Origin: Paralichthys olivaceus
Lineage: Eukaryota > Chordata > Actinopteri > Pleuronectiformes > Paralichthyidae
Length of the DNA stretch: 64,000 bases
Direction of reading: 5' to 3'
Assembly (NCBI RefSeq): GCF_024713975.1
Contig: NC_091099.1
Coordinates: 8,000,501-8,064,500, forward strand
Under the pieces are notes generated by a model that saw only the letters and a list, made by a program, of their open reading frames with translations, was not told where the DNA came from and ran no database searches. The position numbers and the translations under genes are program-made. This document shows positions 1 through 13,500 of this stretch, in pieces (position 1 is the stretch's first letter; each line of letters opens with the position of its first letter).

Positions 1-834
1 TTAAGTAGACACATACATTCACACGCACAGACCTATATCCTCATTTGCTAACACACGGTACACACACACACACACACCACTCAACCCCCGGCCGGCTGCC
101 ATGTCTGTACCCCACGCCTGCAGGCCAAGAATCAACCCTCTATAGAAAAGCTTTTAATTTGATAACGGTGAGTAGAAGAAAAGAAAGTGGAGTGCAGGGA
201 GATCCAAACTGGGGAGGGTGATTACTGCCGGCTGGGTGGGAATGGTGGGGGTGTTGAGTTATGTCATTAGACTACGGCAGGCTTTAAGGAATCTCCATTT
301 CTGGAGCCCGGAGGCAGATCAATACGAAGACAGAGTGCAGAGAGCAGGAGCGGCTTGCCTGGAATTAAGAGAATTCTGAAAATCCCATTTTTGGAGAAAG
401 GCCGGGCTTCTCTAACTCAGACGACCGAGTCCAGACTTACGAAAAAAAATAAAACATTTCCCCCGCACATAAATCTTTTCTTCGGATACATTTAGAACAA
501 ATAAAAAAGTGCAAACAGAACAAACAATGCCCTTCCTTTAAAAAAGTACAAATATGCATGTTTCAAACACACGCCCTCCCAACAGCTTAATTATTAATTT
601 GAAATGGAAAACTCTCCGAAGCATTTCTTTGTATGCAAGAGAACTGTCTAGAAATAAGAAAACAAGATATATGCTGAAAATACTAAGGATCCAGCCAAAA
701 CAAACCAAAACCTAGGGTTCAACAAACACCCAACCAACTGACTTCTCCTTCTACAAATGACTGTTTCTAAATATACAACACTGTGTATCTTCAACCCCTC
801 ACCGTGCTGCAAAGTTGTTCCTGTTGTTGACATG

Positions 835-835
<1 letters not shown>
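1..835. other. No recognisable gene; AT-rich flank with short CA run
   Basis: I see no exon that I can support here. A short CA run lies at about 61-77. The rest is mixed-composition sequence, with reading frames short and repeatedly interrupted. It could be intron or 3' flank of the leftward gene suggested by the candidate exon just to the right. Confidence 0.5.

Positions 836-900
<65 letters not shown>
836..900. repeat. (TG)n microsatellite
   Basis: An almost pure TG run of about 65 bases with one GC interruption near 875. It directly abuts the candidate minus-strand coding exon at about 903-1040, so on the minus strand it reads as a CA run immediately after the conserved-looking peptide. 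Confidence 0.95.
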
Positions 901-902
901 TC

Positions 903-1040
903 GACTACAGCTTTTGCTGAAGATGTAGGAGCACTCTGCGTAGGCCAAGATGGCTTTTAATTCCATGGTAGCCTTTTCCACATCTCCAGCACTGGCCAAA
1001 CCCAACAAGCCCATAATAAGCTCCATCGCACTGCTCTCTG
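903..1040 (-). other. Candidate coding exon of an unidentified leftward gene
   Basis: On the minus strand, after an acceptor-like stretch (a weak pyrimidine tract ending in AG near 1041 or 1038), the frame gives a protein-like peptide of about 45 residues that includes AMELIMGLLGLASAGDVEKA and then AILAYAECSYIFSKSC. The amphipathic, alanine- and leucine-rich composition and the GCC/CTG/GAG-type codon use look coding, unlike the low-complexity frames around it. The frame then runs into a CA repeat (His-Thr codons), so either a donor lies just before the repeat or this is a terminal exon with a repeat-encoded tail. I do not recognise the family. The CpG-rich first-exon candidate at about 10.1 kb, also pointing left, could belong to the same gene. 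Both boundaries are uncertain. Confidence 0.3.
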
Positions 1041-1099
1041 CTTTGATAAAGTGAGGAAGCCAAAACAGTAAGTCAGAAATAGAGCTACTGGGCCACTGC

Positions 1100-4000
1100 T
1101 GTTGGTGTAGCAGCAGGGACCCAATAAAGCCTAAATGTCACCCACATTATACATAGCACGAAGGATGGGACGGGAAGGTTCAATCACTCATTGTGTGCTT
1201 TCCACAGCAAATTAACCTTTAAGTAAATACGTGACGCTGATGCTTAAACACAGAGCTTCTATACATACCTAATCACTTTTAACATGCAGCGCCTTCAGGA
1301 TTAGCAAAGACTATCCAAGAGCGTCAGACAGTTAGCATTCTCCAAGTGTTATCTATATGAGTACATCACATAGCTGCTCCAAGACTCGTCTAAAACAGTC
1401 CCTCAAGGCTTAAGAATCCCATCAGTGTTTTAGTTATCCACGGCCATCTGTTGCACACTGCATACACACAACTTTCACAGCTGCAACACGAGCATAAATA
1501 ATGAAAATTCAATAATGAAACATTGGATGGCATGATGTTACATCCCTAGTTAGAGAAAAATCATTCACTTTGTACATGTGTGTTTTCTACGGGTTTGTTT
1601 CACTGCATGGGTATTGAGTTTGCAAAGGTCATTACATTCTGAATTTAAACTTTATTGAATTACGAAAGGAAAATGACAGTCCCAGTTGACAATTTTAATT
1701 TCTTTTTCCAAACCGAATGTCATATTCCTGTTATTGCTCTTAATGGAACGAGGGGACTTGTCTACAGAGAACTGAAATGAAAAAACACCAGGCTAAATAA
1801 AATCAATCAGGAAAATATCGGATGGCATGTAAAAAAGACAATTTAGATTGTTTTGTATGATCATTATACAAAAATATAAATGGACACATAATCAGGAACT
1901 GAAACAAACAAATTGCTGCTTTCAAGTTCCCTAAAAAACAGAGCATTGCTTGCTGGTCAGAACTCTTTCTGAAAAGTAGCCTCACAACAGGAGTCCTTTC
2001 AGGGTTAGCGAAGAACTACAATTATCTCATGCACTTGTATGTCTCTGCCATCCAGTCAAGTTGACATTTAAATCCATTTATGTCTAGACTCATAAGAACA
2101 TTTATTTTTGACTTTGACAATGGAGTCATGGAAAATATTAAAAACTTCAATATTAAAATTCAAACTAAAGTCCTGTTACTGATGGCTCAGAATGACGTCT
2201 ATGGATATATGGAATTGCCACAACATTTAACAGTTACCGGTTTAATGCTGTTGCTGATTGATGTTTACTTTGTATCCATATAACCGTGGATGAATGGACA
2301 GAAGAATGATTAATTGATCCCAGGAGGGATTGAGGACAAGGAAAAGTTAGTTCTAAAACAAAGACTGAGTTTGGGACTAGATAGTGTTACATTGAAATGA
2401 CCAGAAAGTGTGATAGTTTCTCTATAATCAGCTTGATCATTGTTTGAGGGAGTTATCAATTTAGGCTACTCAAATTAAAAATTGTAATTAAATTGTAAAG
2501 TAGACAGTTGAGAGACGTTATAATAGAGAAATCAAGGCTGGGAGGTCATCCAGCTGTTTTTTTCAAGAAAGTAGACACACCAAGGTCATGAACCCTCCAG
2601 CTGCATTAGTACCAGTTAATACAGCAGTTCATACAGGACTGACAGACTGGAGGACAGATAAACATCAACAGGTCCATCTCTCTATTCCAGCTGTTGTCAG
2701 AGCAGGAGTGGCCCCAAGGCACAATGATTAACGCCTCAGTCAAATGCTACGCAAAACAGATGGTAAAGATGAAGAGAAGGGCAAAGTCCTCTATCTCCCT
2801 TTCTCACTATAGTATACACAAGAAGGCATGAACCCACACATAAACATATACACACACCACGAGCCTCCACGTGTGTGCACACACACATTTAAATCATTTT
2901 TTAAATAACATCCTGACCACAGTCATGAAGTGCTCTCCCGTGGAATTGTAATCCTATATACTGTAGCTTTTCCGGGAAAAACATAAAACCAGCAGTATAA
3001 AAACACAATTACACAATAGGAAGGGTGTTACAACTTTACTATCTTTGTTTTCCCAACCCTTAAATGCAGACTAAAGGAGGAAGACTACTCTCGGCCTTCT
3101 GGGAAAATAAGAAATGTCAATCGTTAGGTCTACAAAACAAAAAGCCAGACAACAAAAGAAACATGTAATCAAAACAAATCTTTCCTGCTCTCATTTTAAT
3201 CATGTCCTCTGAACACTGGATGATCAAACTACGAAGTCACCAAACAGAACACTGTTTAGCATCAGCTATGGTGCAGCAGTCCTGTTACTTGTCATGTGTG
3301 TTTGCATTTTCGCAGGCACCTCTTTACACATTATTCAGGCTAAGGACTGTCATGGGACAGATCCATCATGACTGATCCTCTAAGCATTCTGACAAAACAT
3401 CGGTCTGGCAGAAACAAGCATCAAAGCACTCACACACACATATTGACTCAAATCATAAGCTTGATCCTTTCACAAGGCATCGAGCATCTCACATATCAAA
3501 GGTCTCCCTCAAACACTCAATAGCATCCCTTTCAGCCCATGACATGAAAGAGAACACTGTGGTGTCTTATAATGTGCTGTTTTCCCATTCACAGAGCCCA
3601 ACTTCAAAGAGGGCTAAATCAAGTTTGAGACATTTCACTGTCCCATTGGTTTGGTGTTTCCTTGTATTTTTAGTACCAAATGATCAGGAGATGACAGAGT
3701 CATTCATTACATTACACAAAACACCTTCCCTGATTTGCTCTTTCTAGATCTGCCATGAAACACACACTGGGCTCTCTCTGACTTGTACTTAGAGTCAAGG
3801 AGAGTGTGAATATGTATTGCGAACATCTGGCCAAGTCCTTATCGCCATGGGAAAATGTCTGCGGACAAGCCTGTATTATCCCTGCAGGGTCAGTACTTGT
3901 CTGGACTTCAGCTGTGGTTAAGCAGTTTCCCTGTGAGAAACTGTCAAAGTTGTGCCTCTCATTAATGGGGAATTGCGGAAAAGCGTTACGCTCCTTTGCT

Positions 4001-7000
4001 GTTTGGCCTCCTCCTTTCGTGTGGCAGGGACCTCAGGCTGTTTTGCCTTCAATGCCATGCACTTCCTCTCCACACATGAACCATGTGAGCAGAACTAAGT
4101 AAAGTGAGTAAACTGAATTATGGTAGCAGAGGGGTGTAAGAATAAAACATCATACTTAGACCCAGACTGATTGGTCTGCTGAGGACTGCCATGTTATAGC
4201 TATTAATAACTTATTGGCAAACGCACTCAGGTGTTTCCCCATTATTTAGCAAGCCTGTTGCGGCCCGCCAAAATCTAATTTGTCTCGTCACATTCTCATA
4301 ATGATCTGTAAAATTTTAACACTTCTTATAATAACACAAAAGAGCAGTGTTATGCACCATTGCATTCTTGTAGAGCTAAATATCCATTAAGTTTTAACCA
4401 TCCTTTGCAGTTTGGCAGACTTCAGTACACTGGGAAACAGCGTTGATTTTGGATCTGCAATTGCATGCTAGTGTGTGGTGCCTACATTACCCACAATGCA
4501 TGACAGCCTATTAGTATCAGCCTCATTTGTTTGCAAATGAATAACTCTATAATTTACTCACTCTTATCATTTACTGCTAATAAAAGGGAAAGAAAAATAG
4601 TAGACAGACAGTTAATGTTTTTAACTGTCTGTTAGCTGAGAGCAAATTATAATTCATGTTCCAATAACTGATTAAAAAAAAAATTTCTTTCATAGAAACT
4701 GCTGCATTTTTATATTTCACCCAGTGTGTTACATTCAAGTTTAAATGACGAGAATACAGAGCAGCAAATTAGGATTAAAGAGAAAAGCAGTTGGCCACAA
4801 GAGAACTGAGCCAGTGCCAAGGCACCCACACATTTTGGCATGGACGAGATTTCATTCCAGACTGAGGCGAAGATAGGGAACATTCATGCCTTTAATCAGA
4901 CAAGATATTAAAAGAACACATAACCTAGATGCCTGAATTGGCGATGCCTTCACCCTCTCGCACCAATTAAAGTTAGCCATGATCCCAGGAGTGGTCCCGA
5001 GAGGACTCTGGTGCTGACAGAAGCTCAGCCATGCAGATCATCCTCCAGATGACAAATGTGAGTCTTTCATAAGGGCCACAGAAGGAGAGAGGTGTTAATG
5101 TAGTGTTTGATATTTGAAAACTGATTAATATTTAATAAATGCTGAATAAAGTCAAGGTGAGATAAAAAAATGACTGAAGTCTGATTAATCCAACATCAAA
5201 ATCGTAGCCATAATATAAAGGCAGACAGGCTGCTAAAATTCCCAACAACAACTGTGAGAATGCAGCCGTAACGTCAAAAACAATGAACAAGTTGAATAAT
5301 AACAATGTCACAGAGGTGACATTCCTTGGTGGTAGGGTAGCTGTCATCTTTTCTTCTAGCTTTGGCCCATTAGGGAAGCCTGTAAGATGTCTTTTTCTTT
5401 AGCCCAGCTGGCTACAGAGCACTATTACAGGGAAGCTGTTTGGACTTTGACCCCGCTGCCTGCAGAGAGCTGGGAAAAACGTTTGAGCTCCTCTGCTTCC
5501 CGTCAATGAGAGATCCAGGAACACGACAGATTGCTTGATATTCAGCTCTCGTCCCCCCCGCTGCTGGTGAGTTATGGTGGTCTAATAATGTGCATTCTAG
5601 CACTTGCAAGGTTTCATAGTAGCAGGTTGTATTGCTTGTGATTGGTGATTGCTGTTGTCCTACAGAGCAAAACATACAAAGCAACAGAAAAAAAACTCCA
5701 CTTTTTCCCCATTAACTTTGTTTTGCCATGACCACTTGCCCATTAAAACAAAAGAACTCACTGTTTTGACAATTATTAGCGCTTGAGGGACAAATTCACC
5801 TCTGCAGTAAATGTACAAGGCCCAAGTGGTTTGAATGCTCTCCTAAAGATAACAGCAAAACACAGTGCACAGATCTGAGAAATAAGCTCTTGACAAATCT
5901 GAGTTCAAGCTGAGAGAAAGGAAATAGAATGGATTCTCCCAATATAAAGCAAATAGCTCAAATTACATGAAACCCAAGGCAACTGGTCCAACTTAAGCAT
6001 AGACAATGTTTATATATATATATATATATATAAATCTTTTTTCTAGTGCATAAAATTGAGGCACAGCAATAACTAGCATAAATCTCAGTGACACATACAA
6101 TAAAAAACACTGTTCAGGCCATGAATCCTCAACAACTGGACTCCTCGGATGTTAACGTTCAAACCTGAAAGTTAGAAGCAGGATTATCATGAGAGCCATA
6201 CAACAGAACTTTTCCCACTGAAGTAAGTGTCTGCTGCACTTCTCTGATGTGAGAGACAACCATTGTATAGATTGCATACCTGCGATTGCTCATGGCTACA
6301 CATGATACCAGAGCCACAACAGCACACAATGCTTTGAAGAGGACACAGAGCTTAAGAGAGAGAACCCCCCTCTAAAACCCTTCCAGCAAACACGATGGGC
6401 CCTCCCCATTCACAAGAGGTAAGAAAAAAAGAAATCACACCCACCACATAATCCACCACCTGTCTGTAAAAACATACGCAAGAGCCAAGAGTAATTCACA
6501 GGGAATCCAGGTACACATGGAAAACACAGGGAGCACTCCTGGCTGGAGATAAACAGCCTACGACTGATTAAAACTGCAAAGCCTTCAGTCTGCGTAAGTA
6601 GCTTGGTGTCCTCGACGTTGGGTGATTATCCTGCGCTTGGCTTGGGGGTGTATTAGCCTGTCGGAGAGCAGTTAGAGAACAGCCAGCTGGTCTAGCCACA
6701 GCATCCAGGGGGAAGAAGTATTTCTATCGCTGTGGAGCAGATGAGCTCTGCAGAGAGCAGTGCAAACCCCTCCTGGGGCAAAACATAGAAAGTAGAGAGT
6801 GGTTGAAATGTGGCTGCTCTAAGAGCAGACTTGCTAGATTGATGTAAATGTAGTTTTACATGTTAGTGGTCAATCACAATATGGCCAATGCTGATAATTA
6901 GGGAGCAAGGTGGAGGATTCACAATATGTTATTGTTGTTTTTATTGTTTGCGTCTGATAATATGCAACAACATAAATATGTATTAAACACGAATATATTA

Positions 7001-8395
7001 TTCATTTGACACAGAAAAATGTGCATTGTCTCTGTTTGCTTTAAAGTAAACGTCATTGTGAGCGCAGGCAACAGTCGGTTTACAAAAGATAGAATCTAAG
7101 ACTACATTAACATTTTCAAAACTAAAATCATGTCTGTCCACACAAGTGTTGTAGCTCCATATCGGTACTATTCCCCATCCCTAATGCACCTGAGGATGAA
7201 TATCAAGCGGACACTGGTCATATCAACTCTGAAGCTGGTTGTCTGGTTACAGAAAATTCTATAAAAGAGAAACAACAATGGTGAAAAGTCAAATGAAGGA
7301 TTTTTTTTCGAATGAAGAGGTGGCGCTTTATAAGTGTAAATAAACAACATTTGCCTTTGCCCCCAGTAGTTGAGTCATTACTGATAAGAACCAACCAGGA
7401 AGCAAATGCAGGCGGCCGCGTCATATTTTCCAGTTGTCTCTATAGTTGCCCGTCCATACTACCACACAGTAGTATCTAACACAGCACCGGAGTTGTTTTT
7501 TAAACTAAAACTAGGAGTGTTTTCCAAACTACAGAGCAGTCTGGATTAGCAGCTGTAAATGTGACAACAGTGATGCCTTTTAAACTCAAAATGTGGATGT
7601 AGCCTAACTATGTGTGAAACACTGGGCCAATTCATCACTATTAAACATAGCAGAGAATGATTTTTGGACAATTGTTTAAAAGGAAGAGGAGAGGAGCTGC
7701 TGGGGCCAACGCTGCTAAATAGAAGAGTCTATTTTCCAGGGCAGAATGAATAACACACTTGAGTGGTCCATGGAGAGGGAAAGAGGTCTTTGTGTGATGG
7801 CAGAGTCACGGTCATGGTGACAATACAACTCCCTCTGTCATGGGTTAGAGCTGTTTAACCTTTTGATCCTCTTCCTTCTTAATGTGGTTTTGAGCCTTTA
7901 AGGTTCTAGTATACCCCCCCCCATAAAAAAAACTAGGATGGAAATTTTAAGCTCTCAACTGAACGGCAGCTTACGAGAGAAGTTTACTCAGTAGGAAATG
8001 CAGTTTACATTCCTGACATTGTATTTGGTGGATAAAGAAGTTTAAATTAGAGAGAGGCTTGGAAGTGTGAGCAAAGGGATAAGGCAAAAAAATTCAGTTA
8101 GTCCACAACGGTGTGAAAACAGAGTAAAAATAGCAATATGGTGTTTTCATGACAATTTCATTTTACAGAATAAAAAATGCAGAAACATTTTGCACTTTAT
8201 GCAAAATATTCATTTAATTTCTTAATTCAACCTCTTTATATTTGCTTGTATTGGGTTTTCTTTTAATTTTTAGTTTTTTTATAATAAAGATTATGGTTTA
8301 AGAATATACATCAGCTGATATATCCATATCATGTTTTTATTCCAAATACCGGTAGAGCATCACCCCCAAAAAATCTACATGGTCGAGCTATATTA
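1100..8395. other. Non-coding stretch, no supported gene
   Basis: All reading frames here are short and lack recognisable domains. Small local structures include an 11-bp inverted repeat around 4,602-4,633 (arms CAGACAGTTAA and TTAACTGTCTG) and a TA run at about 6,010-6,032. If the first-exon candidate at 10.1 kb and the exon candidate at about 1 kb belong to one gene, this region is its intron. That is inference only. Confidence 0.5.
6010..6033. repeat. (TA)n microsatellite
   Basis: A pure TA run of about 24 bases in otherwise featureless sequence. Confidence 0.9.
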
Positions 8396-8398
8396 TTA

Positions 8399-9530
8399 TT
8401 ACAACATGTGAAGACTCAGTAAGTGAGTAATCTGAGTTATAGAGAAGTTCAAAGTTGCTGACAAGAATAATACTTTTGACATTTGACTCATTGTGAACAA
8501 CAAGTGCTTTAGTGCTCTTGAGCAACATCAGTTTCCGTGAGAGTTGCACTTGCAAACTTGGAGTCTTGTTAAGTTATCAAGTGTAGAAATGTTCTCGTTA
8601 TGCTTGAATGCAGAAGTAAACTAGGCGTGAATGAAAAATAACATTATGCTGAGTTGTGTTCACAGCTGCATCAACACATCTGAGCTCTGCTGACTCCTTT
8701 AATGGACTACATGCTACATACATGACCATAGCGTGAACACTGTAAAGAATCCACGTAGTGCAGTGTAGTCATGTTTTGAATATTACAACATATTTCCAGT
8801 GATCGTTACAACATGTGGAGACTCGGTGTGTGAGTCGTCAGAGTTACAGAGAAGTTAAGTTCCTGATAAGAATAATACTTGGGAATTGACATTTGTCACA
8901 CAGCTAGTGCTTTAGTGCTCTTGAGCAACACCACTGATTTTAGCGAGTGTTACACATGAAAACTGGGAGCGATGTTCAGTAATCAAGTGAAGAAACTGAA
9001 CTAAGTCTGGTTCAACTGTAACATTTATACCAAGAGTTGTGTTCACATCTAAGATCTGCTTACTCCTCAAACCTATTACATGCTACATACATGAGCATAT
9101 CGTGAACACAGTAAAGAATCCATGTTATAGTATAGTGTTACTGCGGTCACATTTACATTTTGCATTACATAATACAACATGTGGAGACTCAGACTGTGAG
9201 TAAATGTTGCTGACAAGAACAATGCATGGAAATTGAAATTTGTTCCCAGCTGCATCAACACATCTAAGCTCTGCTGACTTCTCAAACCTACAACATGCTG
9301 CATACATGACCTTAGCATGAACACAGTAGAGAATCCCTGTTTTGCATTGATGTTTATATTTTACATAACATATTACAACATGTGCAGACTCGGTCCTCAG
9401 AGTTACAGAGAAGGTAAAAGTTGTTGAGAGGAACGATGAGTGGAAATTGACATTTGTTCCCAGCTGCATCAACACATCTCCTCAAACCTACAACATGCTT
9501 CATACATGACCTTAGCATGTAAACTGTAAA
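8399..9530. repeat. Degenerate tandem repeat, about four units
   Basis: The motif ACAACATGTG followed by a GAGACTC-like stretch recurs at 8,401, 8,808, 9,174 and 9,375. Each unit then carries recognisable common blocks in the same order: an ACAGAGAAG block, ACAAGAATAAT, a TTGACATTTG block, a CTGCATCAACACATCT block, ATGCTACATACATGACC, and a GTGAACACNGTAAAGAATCC-like end. The first two units are about 407 and 366 bases long; the later ones are shortened by internal deletions to about 200 and 155 bases. Copies differ by many substitutions, so the array is old. No coding content was found. Confidence 0.85.
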
Positions 9531-9659
9531 GAACGAGTCGGTGTGTTTCCGGTAGTATCTCAAACAGTTTGAGAGAAACTTTCCAAACAAGCCTCCTCCT
9601 CCCTCCATGGATCCATGTGTCAAACCAGCGGCTCTCTGTGAAGAGCAGAGCCAAATGTT

Positions 9660-10280
9660 TACCGAGGCTTCCCCGTGGACACTGACGGTTAGAGCGGGTA
9701 AAGTTGGAGCCACCTCGGCCCCACATCAGTGAGCAGGGGGGAGCCTGGTGCCGTGGGGCTGCGGTGAAACGACGCAGACTGGAAAAACTTCCAGAGGACA
9801 GCACCGCGCTGCTGCTGCTCTTCTCCCCCCGCTGCTGCCACCGGAGCCTCGGCCCGCGGGCTCAAACCAAACACACACTCCCATCTCTTCAAATCACAGC
9901 CTCTGTATGAACTAACACACAACAACGACCCCCGGGGGGCATTTTAACCAAGATGAGAGCGGTTTGCACTCGGTGAAGAAGTTTTCACCACCGCACCGCG
10001 ACCGTTAAGTTACCGAGCAGCACGTTGGATGTGTCCGGTAAACATGGCGGAACGTGAGCGGTACATTTACAATGAACATCCGATTTCAGCGGAGGACACG
10101 GAGGAAGTTCTTACCTGAAACCGCAGCAGCTCCGGAGGATCCAGCTTCAGCTTCAGCTTCAGCAGCAGCTCGACGCTCAACTGGTGGAGAACCAACAACC
10201 AGCTGTGACCACAAGCCAGCGGTAATGGCGGCTACTGCTTCCTGTCTGCACCTTCAAAATAAAGGCGGAAAAATAAACGC
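9660..10280 (-). promoter_or_regulatory. CpG-rich promoter with probable untranslated first exon (minus strand)
   Basis: CpG dinucleotides are frequent here and rare on either side. On the minus strand a perfect donor (CAG, then GTAAGA) begins at 10,114. The sequence upstream of it (about 10,115-10,270) contains no ATG on that strand, which fits a non-coding first exon ending at 10,115. Two ATGGCGG motifs on the plus strand (around 10,044 and 10,225) resemble YY1-type promoter elements. Transcription would run left, with the tandem repeat at 8.4-9.5 kb falling in the first intron. The gene itself is not identified. Confidence 0.5.
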
Positions 10281-10299
10281 CTGCCACGTTCATTTCTGA

Positions 10300-13200
10300 T
10301 ATGAAGCTGATGATTCAACTTACAACGACAGAAATGAATTAAAAATCCAGTTCACACTCAGACTAATTATTGAATCGTTATTTTTCAACTGTTTCTATAG
10401 GCGTTGAGTGATATGAGTGACACGCAAGCTTTTACTTTGTTCAGCAGATAACGTGGCGAGTTCCGGTAGCAGTATGTTCGAGTGGAGGGAAGAGTATAAA
10501 CAAACAAACAAGAAATAGAAAAATAAAACAACATTTTGGTAAATAAAATTTTCATCTGCTGGGCTCATCTGGGTTTAAGCTTGTATTATTTCAATGATTT
10601 TCATTTTTACTGCATTTTTCTTTTTCAAAGGTACTTTTAGTTCTTCTACTATTCATTTCACACCAGGATACAAACTTTAATGCTGTCAAATGTTCTGACT
10701 GTGAACAGATGTATTTTACCATGTATTTAAATACATTTTTGTACACGAATAAATGTTTTTATGTACTTGGTTTTTTACATTTCATTTAATGTCCATTTTA
10801 AAGTGTTTTTTACTTTTACAGGTTTTTTTCAGTGATCATTATTACTCCTTCTACCATTTTTATATATTTGCATTTACATCTTCATAATTAATAATAAATA
10901 AATGTTCTTAGTTGTCTCACCACACATTCACCCCAGAAAATTCCCCTTTTTTACACTTCATCTTTTACTTTGATCATATAAATACCTCAACTACATGAAG
11001 CAGAAACAGACCGACATCCTCTGACTAAGTGTCTTCAAACAAATAAGCAATTTCATAACTTTGTGAAGTAATGTTATTATTTGTTTAAATCAACCTCTTA
11101 TAGTTGGTAAATTAATGTGTAAGTGAACCAAATGCGGAGAAAGACAATCAGAAACTAAATATGAAATTGTGTGGGCAATTGGACATTGTGTAAACACTTA
11201 GGGCTCTTTATGTTTCTAAAGGCTTTTAATCTTTATCATAGATTTTTACCTTTAGATCTTTATACTTGGCTCTGGAAATCATATTCTGTAATCATGTTGC
11301 ATCAGGTCTCTTTCAGTATCTTCAACAAGCGAATCAGTTCATTTATTCATTTAATTTAATTTTTGTTTGGTATTTTGTTTTGATGGACTTCAAAGAGACA
11401 GGAAATAAAAGGCAGGGTGTGTTGCACGACACACCCATGAATCAAACTGTGGATATTGTGGTTATGTTGTATGGACCTTAACCTTTTAGTCACCACACAA
11501 CCAAAATCAGAACATATTAAATCAAATTGGGTTATTATTGTTGTTTGTGATTATTATTAAATTATTTCTTTTTGCTTAGGTATAAGCAGGCATTTGCCCA
11601 ATCGCAGTTGTAATTCTAAGTCAAGAGGAAATCAATTGTCACTGAATAATTCTGATCTCTAAGGGTTCCCTCTTTCCAAGTAGAGACAACATACCTCTTA
11701 CATTTTTTCATCTTTACATTGTGAAAAACATAGATAAATGATGCTCTGGCAGAATATTTCAATATGTAACACTGTATATACTGTAATTCATCTTCCTTCA
11801 CCTGTCACAAAGGTATTTCTCTGTTGGCCCCTTGTAATTCCTGCTAAATAATGGTTTGTAATCACTAGAAGTGACTTGAAATCACATTACCTGTTAGAGA
11901 GCATCATTTATGGACTGTTACATGGTGTGGAAAACTGTTCCCTGGTCATGTTTCTGTGTCTGGTTGAATGAACATCCTCATCCAACAAGGACATTAATCC
12001 GTGTTAGTTTGACCAAGGTGGGCTTTAAGTTTCACTGCTGTTAAAACAGTTTAGAACAGGTGCCCGCTGGTACTTGTTTTCCTCGAGTAACTTAATTGTG
12101 CTGTATTTCCATTTTGAAAACGTTAATGTGTTGCTCTGGTCATTTTTCAAGCACGTGTGCAGCACTGAGAGAGCAAGAGGTAAAGTGTCGTGCCGAGTCG
12201 GCACCCTGCACCTTCTGCCCACAGAAACCCAACCCAGCAGGAGACAGGGGACCAATCCTAAGAATTCCAAACACTCTGCAATACGTATGATCACAGTTTT
12301 GTGGGTTCTCAGCATGGCAGCATGATATAATCGGTTGCAGGTTTCAACATGACGCTATTAAGAAACCTCTTAACTCTCTCGAGGGCCTGCTGGCCATCTT
12401 GTTTACCCTGAAAGAGGAGACGGCAACTTACTGTGATTGCCACACTCTCAGCTCTTTTAATCAGCCTAATACCACCACCGGACGTGACTGTGGCATACTT
12501 TCTGACGAGCTGAATTGACTTCAGTCTGTCTGAAATGGCTTGCAAGCCGTTAGATGTGCCGGGAATGTAATTCCAATGAATGACATGGATTATTAACTTC
12601 AGAGAGATTAAGTTTCTGAGGATAAGACATCAACAGTAAATAAAACGCTGAACCAAATGCCACCAGACGTGCATCACTGGTGGCAAAGGGGTGAAGAAAA
12701 TCTTAATCATCCAAAATGTGAAACTGTCATGAGCCTATCATGGCTTTCATGAAGAATTTACATAAGATCTGTTTAGTGGATATAACTATTTTTAATAAAC
12801 ATAAAAATGTAAACATATACAGTGAATATACAGAATACACATGAGCGTAGATTGAAGTGTTTAAACATTTACCAGTGGCGATAGGAAAACTGAGGCTGGG
12901 CTCGCTCAAGATGAATCTAGACTAATGTTACTTGAAATTAATTTTCCTCATTATGACTTTACCTCATGTAAAGCGAGCTTGGAGGTGTTAATGAAGTCAC
13001 CTTTTTCACATATTAGTCTTTAGGAACAGTGCCATCTGCTGTTAACAGAGGTAGAGGGGAGGGACCACACATGCTCTCACACACAGAATGATCCTTGCTA
13101 CAAGTTACTGCAATGCAGTAGAAAAACACCTGCACATCGCTCATTTCAGCAGCAGCGTCATTTGTCTTTGGGACTAGAAGAGCCAAGTAAACATCACTTC

Positions 13201-13460
13201 TCTTTAGAAGACCCACACCTCAAATATTCTGCCAATAACCCTCAGGAATACACTGCCAAAACACATGTGACGGCTGAAATGTGGTTTAAGTAGGTTCGTG
13301 CAGGTCCAAATTAGGTGCCAAACCCAGTGATTTCCCAGGGAATAATTCATGGACTTTAATGGGGGAAAAAAAAAAAACCTGCATATTTAGGGGACTGATT
13401 TAGATGAGTGTGTGTAATGGGATGAAGCTTGATTGAATTTAAGGGGACTATATGGCCTTG
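10300..13460. other. Intergenic, no supported gene
   Basis: This AT-rich sequence lies between the CpG-rich first-exon candidate and the C12orf4 3' end. Frames up to about 96 codons exist but show no recognised domain and no splice-supported continuation. A fragment of the interspersed repeat family seen at 14.6, 54 and 60.8 kb is probably present at about 13,265-13,410. Confidence 0.5.
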
Positions 13461-13463
13461 GCA

Positions 13464-13500
13464 GAGATATACCCTCTACTGAGGGTATATCTCAGTAGAG
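13464..13500. repeat. Overlapping alternative hairpins
   Basis: Two inverted repeats overlap. Arms of 13 bp (GAGATATACCCTC at 13,464-13,476 and its complement at 13,481-13,493) are separated by TACT. Arms of 10 bp (CTCTACTGAG at 13,474-13,483 and CTCAGTAGAG at 13,491-13,500) share the middle. Only one can form at a time. The right part also reads as the start of a tRNA-derived SINE head. Confidence 0.8.

Noticed and set aside
12309..12545. 78-codon minus-strand frame with protein-like composition
   Set aside because: Looked mildly coding, but I recognise no family and see no supporting splice sites. Left unannotated.
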